64,000 nt of DNA from Coriobacteriia bacterium (lineage in GTDB: Bacteria > Actinomycetota > Coriobacteriia > Coriobacteriales > RUG033): positions 1 through 64,000 of the forward strand of contig JAATFL010000008.1 in assembly GCA_015655215.1 (NCBI GenBank). Reading direction: 5' to 3'. The notes beneath the pieces were generated by a model that was given only the letters and a program-made list of their open reading frames with translations, did no database searches and was not told the origin of the DNA. The position numbers were made by a program, and so were the translations under genes. Shown here piece by piece: positions 17,093 through 25,146 of this stretch. How positions within the stretch are numbered: position 1 is the stretch's first letter; the number at the start of each line of letters is the position of its first letter.

Positions 17093-17254
17093 CTATTTAG
17101 GATCGGCCGTACCGCAACCACCGGAAACCTTCGGATCGGCCGTACCGCAGCCACTGGAAACCTTCGGATCGGCCGTACCGCAGCCACCGGAAACGGCGAC
17201 GTGGTGGGTGGGGCTGCACCATGTGGCGACCTTGCTCAGGATCTGATTCTCCAT
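17093..17254 (-). CDS. RiPP precursor peptide with three Cys-x3-Asp repeats (candidate ranthipeptide precursor)
   Basis: A 53-codon gene too short for ordinary gene callers. AGGAGGT lies five bases before the ATG at 17254, one of the best ribosome sites in the window. The first 18 residues (MENQILSKVATWCSPTHH) form a leader-like part, followed by V-A and three near-identical 11-residue repeats of the form VSGGCGTADPK (the middle one has VSSG), ending directly at TAG. Each repeat holds CGTAD, a Cys-x3-Asp motif. In freyrasin, PapB joins Cys and Asp of such motifs by thioether bonds (established for that system); the same chemistry is inferred here. The radical-SAM/SPASM gene follows downstream on the same strand. 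No GG-type cleavage site, protease or exporter is evident in the locus, so maturation and export are unknown. Confidence 0.85.
   Translation of the reverse strand: MENQILSKVATWCSPTHHVAVSGGCGTADPKVSSGCGTADPKVSGGCGTADPK
17096..17194 (-). repeat. Three tandem 33-base coding repeats (core-peptide repeats)
   Basis: Units at 17162-17194, 17129-17161 and 17096-17128 (minus strand) are nearly identical in DNA, differing by one or two bases. They encode the 11-residue Cys-x3-Asp units of the peptide precursor. The near identity at synonymous positions points to recent duplication. Confidence 0.9.
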
Positions 17255-17354
17255 TGCTACCTCCTATAACGAATGGGCCTCATCCTGTTCGAGAGGCTAT
17301 CATCGCATCGTAGACACCTATCCGAGGATTCACAAGAAGCCACTTGTTTATCGG

Positions 17355-17364
17355 TTAGTTACAA
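17355..17364. promoter_or_regulatory. Possible fourth copy of the TTGTTACAA-type operator
   Basis: TTAGTTACAA differs at one base from TTTGTTACAA found upstream of the flavoprotein at 19285. It lies about 100 bases upstream of the peptide-precursor start on the minus strand and 160 bases before the broken U32-like gene. If real, the TetR-like regulator at 18351 could control the peptide operon too. One short match could be chance. Confidence 0.3.
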
Positions 17365-17527
17365 AAAGGTAAGTAAGTTATCGAGGCGCTACCCTGTCCG
17401 GTCTCGTTTGACAGGAGTCACCTTGCAGATAGACTGCTTGTCGAGGTGATCGAAACCGACGTTGGAACCCTTCTCCCTCTCACCAGTGCATGGTGAGCGA
17501 TGTATGGTCAAATGAAATGAGGCGGTC

Positions 17528-18317
17528 ATGATTTCCGTACGAGAAGGATTCGAGATACTCGCATCACGCCCGGCACGCACCAGTTGGAAGATCCCCGCGT
17601 TCTGCAACAATGGCTGGGCGGCGATTCGCCTCTTGCGGTTCTGCGAGGAGATGGGGGTCGAGCGCCCCTTTGACATAGCTTATGGAGCGCCTTTTGCGCC
17701 TGGTCAGGTGGGCGTCCTATAAGCTCACGCGTCACATACGCGAGACGCACCCCACCATCAAGTTGATTGCCTCGCTCAACAAATGCATGTGCGACCTGCG
17801 CAAGGACTCCTCGCGTGAGACCGAGTATTACCGTCAGCTGTTCACGCAGTTCGATGAGGTCGTGGTACGTTGCGAATACGTACTCGATGACGTTTCCATC
17901 CACCAGCTCGATGATGTGAAGGACCGCGTGGAGATCATCGTCAATCGGTTCTGTGTTCCCAATTGCCAGCATTGCTACGAGCATATCTCTGCAGTCGAGC
18001 AATGGAATGACGAAAGGCAACGGGGAGTCTGTCAGCAGTGCTTCTACCTAAAGACCGCCGGCGACATCAACAGGCGTTTGAACGAGAGCCTGTTCATATC
18101 GGACAAGCGGATAAACGAGTTGGTCGATTCCGGTTTCTATAAGATGAAACTCGCCGGACGCAACGCTCCTCTGCCCAAGTTCATCGACATGCTTGCAACC
18201 TATGTCTTCGAACCGACGGGCGTGATCAACTTCATGAAGAACGACATGATGCGAGAGTTCAAGATGCTGGCGCAAACCCGGGGGCCCTCGTTCAATCCTT
18301 GTTCACTGATTTCCTAA
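17528..18317 (+). pseudogene. Broken U32-peptidase-like gene
   Basis: Two parts of one gene family lie in different frames. Bases 17528-17722 encode 64 residues that open like a gene start (ISVREGFEILASRPARTSWK) and run to ERPFDIAYGAP before a stop. From about 17700 another frame continues to 18317 with KLTRHIRETHP, KLIASLNK and then VEIIVNRFCVPNCQHCYEH, a cysteine pattern seen in U32-peptidase-like proteins (known there as part of a conserved x-N-x-x-C-x-P-x-C block). Between the two parts roughly 50-70 residues expected in the family are missing, so an internal deletion plus frameshift seems likely. Family assignment is from memory of motif patterns. It neighbours the peptide locus and might once have belonged to it. 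Confidence 0.45.
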
Positions 18318-18350
18318 CGAAACCGCTCTGAGGTGGTATCATGAATTAGT

Positions 18351-18977
18351 ATGAACGATACAACTAAAAATACAACTCGATATAATGCAGGGCGCTTTCA
18401 CATCGCCGTGGTCATGGATTATCTTTGCGAGGACACATCTATCGAGAGCATCACAGTGAGTTCCATCTGCCAGAATGCCAAAATATCGAGAACGGTCTTC
18501 TATAGATTGTTCGAGGATAAATACGAGGTTGCAAACTGGTTCATGTCTCAAGCGATAAACCCTGGCATCAGCGAAAGGGGACGCACGCTCACTTGGTCTG
18601 AAGGTATCATCGTCACCCTGTCTGGCTGCGAACTTCTCAAGAACCTCATGTGTGGTGCCTGGAAAAGTCCTGGGTACCATGCGATGAAGGAAACCGGCAT
18701 ACGTAAATGCCGAGACAACCTGACTGAAACGGTTGTGAGTATGAAAGGCGTGGAACTTACCGAGGAGTTGCGTCTGCAGATAGATTTCTACGCACATTCC
18801 GAAAGCTACGTCGTTCGTAACTGGATCGCCGACCGAGACCATTGCTCGATCGAGGAGATCGCCCATCTGCTTGAGACGTGTGTCCCGCCCACGCTCCACG
18901 ACCTGCTCGCCGTACCGATAGACCCGCAGCCGATGCAGAAACTGACCTGGGCAACATTGGTCATGCTTTCCTCCTAA
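18351..18977 (+). CDS. TetR-like transcriptional regulator
   Basis: 208 residues. The N-terminal 55 residues fit a TetR helix-turn-helix: ESITVSSICQNAKISRTVFY followed by RLFEDKYEVANWF, the typical 'SRTVFYRLFEDK' start of helix 4. The remaining 150 residues are an all-helical ligand domain without recognisable family. A GAGGTGG sits 15 bases before the ATG; the nearer ATG at 18342 stops after two codons. The flavoprotein at 19285 lies downstream across a 307-base region holding three TTGTTACA boxes, so the protein probably regulates that reductase. Ligand unknown. Confidence 0.8.
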   Translation: MNDTTKNTTRYNAGRFHIAVVMDYLCEDTSIESITVSSICQNAKISRTVFYRLFEDKYEVANWFMSQAINPGISERGRTLTWSEGIIVTLSGCELLKNLMCGAWKSPGYHAMKETGIRKCRDNLTETVVSMKGVELTEELRLQIDFYAHSESYVVRNWIADRDHCSIEEIAHLLETCVPPTLHDLLAVPIDPQPMQKLTWATLVMLSS

Positions 18978-19054
18978 GGACTCCTCACTCCCCATACCAT
19001 CGTGCCCCAATCCTGCATTCCTCAACCTTGCATCCCACGGCTGTGGTAGGAGGT

Positions 19055-19150
19055 TTGTTACAAAACGCATGATCTGTCCACACTTGTTACAGGTTCGGGC
19101 GATTGTCGTCGTCTGGGACACTTCTTTGTGACTGATGCGAATTGTTACAA
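19055..19150. promoter_or_regulatory. Three TTGTTACA(A/G) boxes upstream of a flavoprotein gene
   Basis: TTGTTACAA at 19055-19063, TTGTTACAG at 19084-19092 and TTGTTACAA at 19142-19150, all in the same orientation. Their start-to-start spacing is 29 and 58 bases. The last box is just upstream of a possible promoter (TTGACC 19168-19173, weak -10 TAACGT 19191-19196). Each box is a near-palindrome (TTGTnACAA), suited to a dimeric regulator such as the TetR-like protein encoded immediately upstream. Apart from these, the 18978-19284 intergenic region shows nothing further. Confidence 0.5.
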
Positions 19151-19284
19151 AAGTGGGTGCTTGAGATTTGACCCTCCGTTTTCTGGATTCTAACGTGATC
19201 GGCGGGGGAATCGTCTTAACAAGCTATGCATTGATTGAAGGGATGTCCCTCAAAGACGATAAGGATTTGTCGGAAGGGGTAAAG

Positions 19285-21120
19285 ATGAGTGAAGGGATTT
19301 CACGCCGCAGTTTTCTCGCAGATGCTGCTCTGATGGCTGGAGGTGCAACGCTTGCTGCCGGATTGAGCGGTTGTGCTTCCAGCACGAACGAGACGGCCAG
19401 CGCGTCTGATGCGGCCAGCGAGATCGAGGTGGGGACACGGCCCGAGGCTGGCGGCCTTGCTGGACCTCTGCCGATGCAGACGGGGAAGATCGGTCCAGAC
19501 GCAAAGCCTATCCTGCCGATTGATGCACCCGCGAACTGGGATGCAGAGTACGATGTCGTCGTCGTCGGCAGTGGGTACGGCGGATTGGTTGCCGCTGCAT
19601 ACGCTGCGGAGAACGGATACGACGTCGCGCTGCTCGAGAAGAGTGATACGACCGGCGGTGCCTCCCGCCATGCAGCCATCAATATGGTGGTGCCCGGTGG
19701 GGCTCAAAGTCAGAACGAAATGGGCTACGCATGGCCGGGCGACACCTTCGACGTTGAGGCAGCCGCCGCGCAACTGGAAGAGAACTTCAACTTCAACATC
19801 GACATCAAGCTTTTGAAGGGCGCCATCGAGGCTGGTGGCCCGTGGGCTGACTGGATGTGCGCTCAGTCTGGCGTCCAGTGGGTCTGCGAAGGATCGAGCT
19901 TCGTTGATGTCGACATACACGACGGCAAGCGCAATACCGTGCTGGGCAACGACCGTACCTGCGACGCGCTCGAGACCAACGCTCGCAACGCCGGTGCCGA
20001 TGTCAAGCTGCAGTGCGAATGCAAGGCTCTTGTCCAGCAGGATGGCCGCGTCATCGGCGTCAAGTGCGGTGGCGATGACGAGCTCTACCTGAGGGCGAAG
20101 AAGGGCGTCATCCTGTGCGCAGGCGGCATGGGATACAACCTCGACCTGCTCGAGCAGTATGTTCCGACGGCGTACATGTACACCGTCCAGGGAGGCCCGT
20201 TCCCGTCCCATACCGGCGACGCGTTCCGCATGGGCTTGGGCATGGGGGCCGACGTGTCCGGTTTCAACTCCTACTGCGCATGGGAGGGCGGTTTGGATGA
20301 ATACTGGGGATCCGGTGACGGTCAGTTCTTCCATTACTTCTGGAACGGCGCCAAGCAGCTCATCCAAAACCCCTGGCTGCTCATCGACAAGGCGGGCAAT
20401 CGACTGCCGTACTTCCTGAAGAGCTTCACCAAGGGTGAGATCTTGCAGGAGCGGGCCGACTTCGAATCGTTCAGCATGGGGGACTTGCCGAGTGCGGCCG
20501 CTTGGATGGGTTCCGCGGGTCATCGTGCGTACGCTATCTTCGACTCCAATTACAAGAGCAGCCTTACGCAGTTCGAGCCGACGCTCACGTGCCTTGACGA
20601 GTCGCGTATCGTGCTGAAGCCCGATGGAAAGACCGTTGAGAACGACTTCTGTGGGACCGACTGGGAGGGCGATTTCGAGAAGGCGGTCAATCGCGGTGCC
20701 ATCCAGAAGGCCGATACCCTCGACGAACTGGCCGAGCAGCTTGGATTGAAACCCGAGCGTTTGAAGGCCGCCGTCGAAGACTGGAATAGGATCTGTGCGC
20801 AAGGCTACGATGACGAGATGCCGTGCCCGTATCTGAAGGAATGGCTGGTCCCTCTGAACAACCCGCCCTATTATGGTGCAGCTGAAGGCGGTGTTATCGG
20901 CAAGACGTTGGCCGGTCTGCGCGTCAATGAGAAGATGCAGGTCGTCGACGATGATGTGGATGCCATCCCGGGTCTTTACGCCGGGTGGACCACAGCCGGC
21001 GGTATATGCGGCGAGTCGAGCTTCTGCACCTTCGGCAACCCATCGCTTGATGGCGGTGTCGGTATGTCGGGTGTGGGCGGTTGGATGGCCATCAAAGGTC
21101 TCCTTGCGAGCGAAGAGTAA
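19285..21120 (+). CDS. Tat-exported FAD-dependent oxidoreductase (fumarate-reductase-like flavoprotein), lipoprotein
   Basis: 611 residues from the ATG at 19285, chosen because GGAAGGGG lies upstream and the twin-arginine motif SRRSFLAD (R7-R8) then falls at the N-terminus; a longer frame reaches a TTG at 19168. Lipobox ending LSGC (Cys30). FAD motif GSGYGG (95-100) within DVVVVGSGYGG. It is one of the longest of the set, with a longer N-terminal linker and a distinctive middle (WEGGLDEYWGSGDGQFFHYF). C-terminal FAD block GLYAGWTTAGGICGE. Fumarate-site blocks are absent (GKTLAGL instead of HHTMGG). The TetR-like gene and its candidate boxes lie upstream, and a strong inverted repeat follows. 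Substrate unknown. Confidence 0.87.
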   Translation: MSEGISRRSFLADAALMAGGATLAAGLSGCASSTNETASASDAASEIEVGTRPEAGGLAGPLPMQTGKIGPDAKPILPIDAPANWDAEYDVVVVGSGYGGLVAAAYAAENGYDVALLEKSDTTGGASRHAAINMVVPGGAQSQNEMGYAWPGDTFDVEAAAAQLEENFNFNIDIKLLKGAIEAGGPWADWMCAQSGVQWVCEGSSFVDVDIHDGKRNTVLGNDRTCDALETNARNAGADVKLQCECKALVQQDGRVIGVKCGGDDELYLRAKKGVILCAGGMGYNLDLLEQYVPTAYMYTVQGGPFPSHTGDAFRMGLGMGADVSGFNSYCAWEGGLDEYWGSGDGQFFHYFWNGAKQLIQNPWLLIDKAGNRLPYFLKSFTKGEILQERADFESFSMGDLPSAAAWMGSAGHRAYAIFDSNYKSSLTQFEPTLTCLDESRIVLKPDGKTVENDFCGTDWEGDFEKAVNRGAIQKADTLDELAEQLGLKPERLKAAVEDWNRICAQGYDDEMPCPYLKEWLVPLNNPPYYGAAEGGVIGKTLAGLRVNEKMQVVDDDVDAIPGLYAGWTTAGGICGESSFCTFGNPSLDGGVGMSGVGGWMAIKGLLASEE

Positions 21121-21150
21121 GAATCCTGTACAGCACTGGAAGTTTTGATG

Positions 21151-21184
21151 GAGGACGCCGGGTGATCGACCACCCGGCGTCCTC
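21151..21184. terminator. Inverted repeat after the flavoprotein gene, probable terminator
   Basis: A 14-bp perfect stem (GAGGACGCCGGGTG, 21151-21164, complement 21171-21184) with loop ATCGAC, 31 bases after the stop at 21120. No T-run follows. Confidence 0.65.
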
Positions 21185-21352
21185 TCGCGTCCCGCAATGG
21201 TCCGTCACCCGTGCACCTGTCGACGAAGACCTTGCCGAAGCCTGTACCCCGAAGCCTCGTCTCTACGATATTCGATAGGAACTCTAGGTCTTGCAGCCAG
21301 TTTTCTCCCAAAGCAATGCAAGCTCATGCTCTCGCAACGCCCACCCTCGTCG

Positions 21353-21358
21353 TATACT
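21353..21358 (+). promoter_or_regulatory. Candidate -10 box (TATACT) for the LuxR gene at 21400
   Basis: TATACT stands 42 bases before the ATG at 21400, a spacing like that of the TATAAT before 4562. No convincing -35 box is visible. Confidence 0.35.
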
Positions 21359-21399
21359 ACATCAGGACAGAAAGGTGGCGCACCCTCCAGCAGGGTCTG

Positions 21400-22893
21400 A
21401 TGGGACTACCGGGGTTCAGAGGAAAAACGTTGAGAGATTCGAAAAGGCAATTCGACACGGGTGGCACATCTGCGAACCGCACATCTTTGTTCAGGTTCAA
21501 CGCCTCATACCTTTTTCTCGCACTGCCCATGTATGCAACGTATCTGCTCACCTCGATCCCGACGGACGAGTATGACAACGTCTTGACGCTGTATGCTACG
21601 GCCCGATACCTCATCCCCTTGACGATGACCGCCGCGGTGGTCCTCCTCGCGATCTCCTGTCTTGCCTCCTGGAAGCCCGAGCGGTTCGCATATCCTCTGG
21701 TTCTACCGTGCGTCTTCTTCCTCGTCGCTGCGATCCTGCTGTACGCAGCCGGTGAGTTTGGGGTCCTCACCTGGGGCTATCTCCCCCTGGTGGCGACGGC
21801 CTCGTTCGCCGTAGGGGGGAGCGTGCTCCTTTTGCTATGGGCGAGAGCGTGTTCTCTCCTCCACGATCCGACCATCCTGTTCTACACGGCCCTTTCCTTC
21901 TGTCTCTCGGTGGCGTTGAAGTCCGTGATCACCCTTCCCACCACACCGAACATCGTCTATATCGTCGCGGCTTCGCTGCTCATGATCTCCGCACTGCCCC
22001 TCGAGCGCATCTTCCTCTTGCACAAGGAGGAATGCGAGCTCATGCATCCCGGCACGCGAAAACCATGGGTCGTGTTCGACGAGATCAAGAAACCGTACCT
22101 CGGCGTCGTGCTGTGCGTCATGATCATCAGTTGCACCTGGGGAACCTCCCTGGGAACGAACATCGTCCCCCGTGAAGCCGGAAGCACCTCGCTCGGGCTC
22201 ATCTGCCAGGTCTTCGCAGGGCTGCTTCTCATCCTCCTCTCGCACGCAGCCGCGCAGGACAAACCCTGGGCCGCCACGGTCTTGGGGTTTTTCCCCGTCG
22301 CGTGCGTCGCGTTCCTGCTCCTCTCCTGGTTTTTGGCCCTGATAGATTCACAGCACCTCCTCGTCTACCTCAACGCCCTCAGGGACTTCTCCTCAAGCGG
22401 CCTTGCCATCCTGTTCTGGAGTGCTCTCATCAGGGGCACCTCAAGGCATCGGTGTCGTGCTTTCGCGGTGGGCGGACTCTTCGTGGGGTCGATGTTGGTG
22501 GTGATGCTGGTATGCATGGCGGCGGGGTACTACCTCCAAAACGCCGCGGAATACGTCACCCCCATCTTTGCGCTCGTCTATCTCACCATCGTCAACTTCA
22601 ATTTCAAAGGCAGGAACACGAACGAATTCGACCACTCCGATGGCATGGAACTCGCCAAGGATGACGAGTCGTTCACCGCACGATGCGAGGAACTCGCGCA
22701 CCTGCACCATCTTTCACCACGTGAGGGCGAGTTACTTCCCTATCTGGCGCGCGGGCACAGCGCAACCTACATCTCGCAAGAGCTTTGCATCTCCCTCAAC
22801 ACCGTCAAGACCCATACCCGCCGAGTCTATGGAAAACTCACCATCCACACCCGCGACGACCTCATAGCGCTCGTCAACACGAGGGAGCCGTAG
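21400..22893 (+). CDS. LuxR-family transcriptional regulator with polytopic membrane domain
   Basis: 497 residues from the ATG at 21400 (weak AGGG site; the frame is open back to 21211, but the added residues are unlike the family). About 10-12 hydrophobic segments from residue 30 to 400. C-terminal LuxR domain with LSPREGELLPYLARGHSATY and ISLNTVKTHTRRVYGKLTI. It lies between flavoprotein genes at 19285 and 23131 in the same direction. The upstream one has a TetR neighbour, so the downstream flavoprotein is the likelier target. Ligand unknown. Confidence 0.86.
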   Translation: MGLPGFRGKTLRDSKRQFDTGGTSANRTSLFRFNASYLFLALPMYATYLLTSIPTDEYDNVLTLYATARYLIPLTMTAAVVLLAISCLASWKPERFAYPLVLPCVFFLVAAILLYAAGEFGVLTWGYLPLVATASFAVGGSVLLLLWARACSLLHDPTILFYTALSFCLSVALKSVITLPTTPNIVYIVAASLLMISALPLERIFLLHKEECELMHPGTRKPWVVFDEIKKPYLGVVLCVMIISCTWGTSLGTNIVPREAGSTSLGLICQVFAGLLLILLSHAAAQDKPWAATVLGFFPVACVAFLLLSWFLALIDSQHLLVYLNALRDFSSSGLAILFWSALIRGTSRHRCRAFAVGGLFVGSMLVVMLVCMAAGYYLQNAAEYVTPIFALVYLTIVNFNFKGRNTNEFDHSDGMELAKDDESFTARCEELAHLHHLSPREGELLPYLARGHSATYISQELCISLNTVKTHTRRVYGKLTIHTRDDLIALVNTREP

Positions 22894-23130
22894 GACTTCG
22901 GCTATCCTGTCGATCCCTCTGGCATGCCAACGGCAGTCGAGACCCACGATCTGGGGTTCTGCTGGGGAAAATCGGCGCCATCACCCATTTTGGTAACAGC
23001 GATTCTTGCAAATCGCCCGTTTGGGTTCTGCAATGAAGATGCTGGGAAACATACGCTTCTCCGTGCAAGGGGATGGAAAACCAAGCCTTATCTCCTTGCA
23101 ATCCTGCATACGAGGGAAAGGGAGAACAGC

Positions 23131-25041
23131 ATGTCGTCAAACGGGAGTACCACCTCACGGCGAGATTTCCTCAAGGGCGCCGCACTGACCAGCGCCGCTC
23201 TTGCGGGAGCAAGCTTCCTATCAGCCTGCTCCTCGGGAACATCGAGCGAGAACGTGTCTTCGGATAGCGCAACCGCCGATTCCGGCCGCGTGACCGGGTA
23301 CTGCGGTCCTGGTGATTGGCTCGGGGAGGCTCCCGCCGTCGCAGACTCGCAGATTACCGACACCATCGACGTCGACGTCGTGATCTTGGGCAACGGTCAT
23401 TCGGGCGTGGGCGCTGCGATGGGGGCTACCGACGCAGGGCTCACCGCGGCGGTGATCGAGAAGCAGGCCTGGAGCACCTATGTGAACGACAAGGGAGACG
23501 GGACGAACATGGCCGGTTGGTATGGCGAGGATATCGGCCATGTCAACTCGCAGTTCCTCATCGACCGCGGCTTTGGCCCCTACGACACCGGCGAGATCGT
23601 CTCCGAGTTCTGCAAGCGTGGTGCCGGACGCGTGAACCCCGACATCATCAAAGCGTATGTGCAGAACTCGGGTGCCATGTTCGACCGGTACCATGCGATA
23701 TACAACCTGTATGGCGATGAGCGGGAAAAGGACGACAGCGCCGTCTACCTGACAAGCCCGATCGATGGGAACTCGTCGGGGACATACGACCTGAGCGATA
23801 TGTTCCAGTATCCTCTGTGCAACACCCAGGCATGCTATTCCGGAGCGAACGTCTCATATCCCATCTCTGCGGGCGGTTATAAGACGTGGCCTTGCAATGC
23901 GCAGTTCTACGGTATGCAGGGCAACAACATCGAGTACGTGCACAAGTACATCGTGCAGCATGCACAGGAAAACGGAGCCACCTACTACTTCGAGCATACC
24001 GGCGTGGTCCTCACGCAAGATTCCGACGGTGCCGTCACCGGACTCATCGCCCAGGACTCCGCGGGGAACTACAAGAGGTTCAACGCAGCGAAGGGCGTCA
24101 TCCTGTGCGCTGGCGACTACATCGGCAACCCCGAGATGTGCTGGGCCCTGCTCAACGAGGGCATGGAGTGGGGAGAGCGCTCCGGTTCGACCAACGAGGA
24201 CTGGACGCAATCGGGTAGTCGCATCGGTGACGGACACAAGATGGGCTGTTGGGCAGGGGGCATGGTCGAGCCGTCGCCACGTGGATGGATGGCGATCGGG
24301 GCGGGTTGCAACGGACCATGGGGTGCGGCACCCATACTGCAGCTCAACGCCGAGGGCAAGCGCTTCTCCAACGAGGCCGCCATCGCGCAAGCCGGCCCGG
24401 TCGACCTGCGGCAGCCCGCTGGGGCCGCCTGCTGGGTGTCGGACGCGAACTGGAGCAAGACGGTTGCCTCGGCGCCACTTGACCACGGCGCCCCCAACTT
24501 TGGCATGGACGACTTCTATACCGACCTGAAAGCTGACATGGATGCCTGCGTGGTAGGGCCTACCGCCAACCAGGTGATCGGCGCGGCCCTCGGTGAGCGC
24601 AGATCGATGAAGGGGAGCGTGTTCGCCGCGAACACCCTTGAGGACCTCGCCACCTATCTGGGATACACCGGGGATGCCGCCACGAGCCTCCTCGCCTCGA
24701 TCAAGGCCTACAACACCCTCTGCGAAGCGGGCGTCGACAGCGATTACGGTAAGGATGCGAAGTACATGGTGCCAATCGACACGCCGCCCTACTATGGCGG
24801 GACCGGGACCTTCTCCCATTCCTCCACTCCCATGATGGTCACCATGTCCGGGCTGGTGACCGATGCCCATCAAAACGTGCTCGATACGTCTTGGGAGCCG
24901 ATCAAGGGGTTGTATGCAGCGGGTAACTGCCTGGGTGGCCGATACGGTTTTGGCTACAGCACCCCGTTTGCCGGCAACAGCGTCGGAATGGCCATCACCC
25001 ATGGCTGGCTCGCCGCCCGTACCATTGCGGGTGTCGCATAG
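23131..25041 (+). CDS. Tat-exported FAD-dependent oxidoreductase (fumarate-reductase-like flavoprotein), lipoprotein
   Basis: 636 residues from the ATG at 23131, preceded by GGGAAAGGGAG; a longer open frame from 22924 would bury the signal. Twin-arginine motif SRRDFLKG (R10-R11), lipobox ending LSAC (Cys33), FAD motif GNGHSG (87-92), where the first glycine-rich turn is G-N-G rather than G-x-G-x-x-G with alanine, still fitting the pattern. C-terminal block GLYAAGNCLGGRYGFGYSTP. It shares the ending (…YSTP-FAGNSVGM) with the seventh flavoprotein at 51820 (YATPLSGMSLGF), so these two form a subgroup. No NRLGG substrate arginine. A 16-bp inverted repeat follows, and then a HemN-like gene in the same direction. 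Substrate unknown. Confidence 0.87.
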   Translation: MSSNGSTTSRRDFLKGAALTSAALAGASFLSACSSGTSSENVSSDSATADSGRVTGYCGPGDWLGEAPAVADSQITDTIDVDVVILGNGHSGVGAAMGATDAGLTAAVIEKQAWSTYVNDKGDGTNMAGWYGEDIGHVNSQFLIDRGFGPYDTGEIVSEFCKRGAGRVNPDIIKAYVQNSGAMFDRYHAIYNLYGDEREKDDSAVYLTSPIDGNSSGTYDLSDMFQYPLCNTQACYSGANVSYPISAGGYKTWPCNAQFYGMQGNNIEYVHKYIVQHAQENGATYYFEHTGVVLTQDSDGAVTGLIAQDSAGNYKRFNAAKGVILCAGDYIGNPEMCWALLNEGMEWGERSGSTNEDWTQSGSRIGDGHKMGCWAGGMVEPSPRGWMAIGAGCNGPWGAAPILQLNAEGKRFSNEAAIAQAGPVDLRQPAGAACWVSDANWSKTVASAPLDHGAPNFGMDDFYTDLKADMDACVVGPTANQVIGAALGERRSMKGSVFAANTLEDLATYLGYTGDAATSLLASIKAYNTLCEAGVDSDYGKDAKYMVPIDTPPYYGGTGTFSHSSTPMMVTMSGLVTDAHQNVLDTSWEPIKGLYAAGNCLGGRYGFGYSTPFAGNSVGMAITHGWLAARTIAGVA

Positions 25042-25062
25042 GGACGGCACAGAACGCTTGGA

Positions 25063-25109
25063 CGTGCCAGGGAGACCACGCCATTATGTGGCATGGTCTC
25101 CCTGGCACG
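25063..25109. terminator. Long inverted repeat after the flavoprotein gene
   Basis: A 16-bp perfect stem (CGTGCCAGGGAGACCA, 25063-25078, complement 25094-25109) around a 15-base loop that itself can pair (GCCA/TGGC). It overlaps the upstream in-frame start of the HemN-like gene, which supports the later start at 25147. Confidence 0.65.
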
Positions 25110-25146
25110 CATCGGGGTCATGTTGACGGGAACGAGAAGGGGAGTC

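Noticed and set aside
17096-17194. Regular direct repeats that could look like a small CRISPR array or tandem satellite
   Set aside because: There are no spacers; the 33-base period is an exact multiple of three and all units are in frame within a gene with a strong ribosome site.
19300-20802. 500-codon minus-strand frame
   Set aside because: Exactly antisense to the flavoprotein at 19285, whose Tat signal and FAD motifs are clear.
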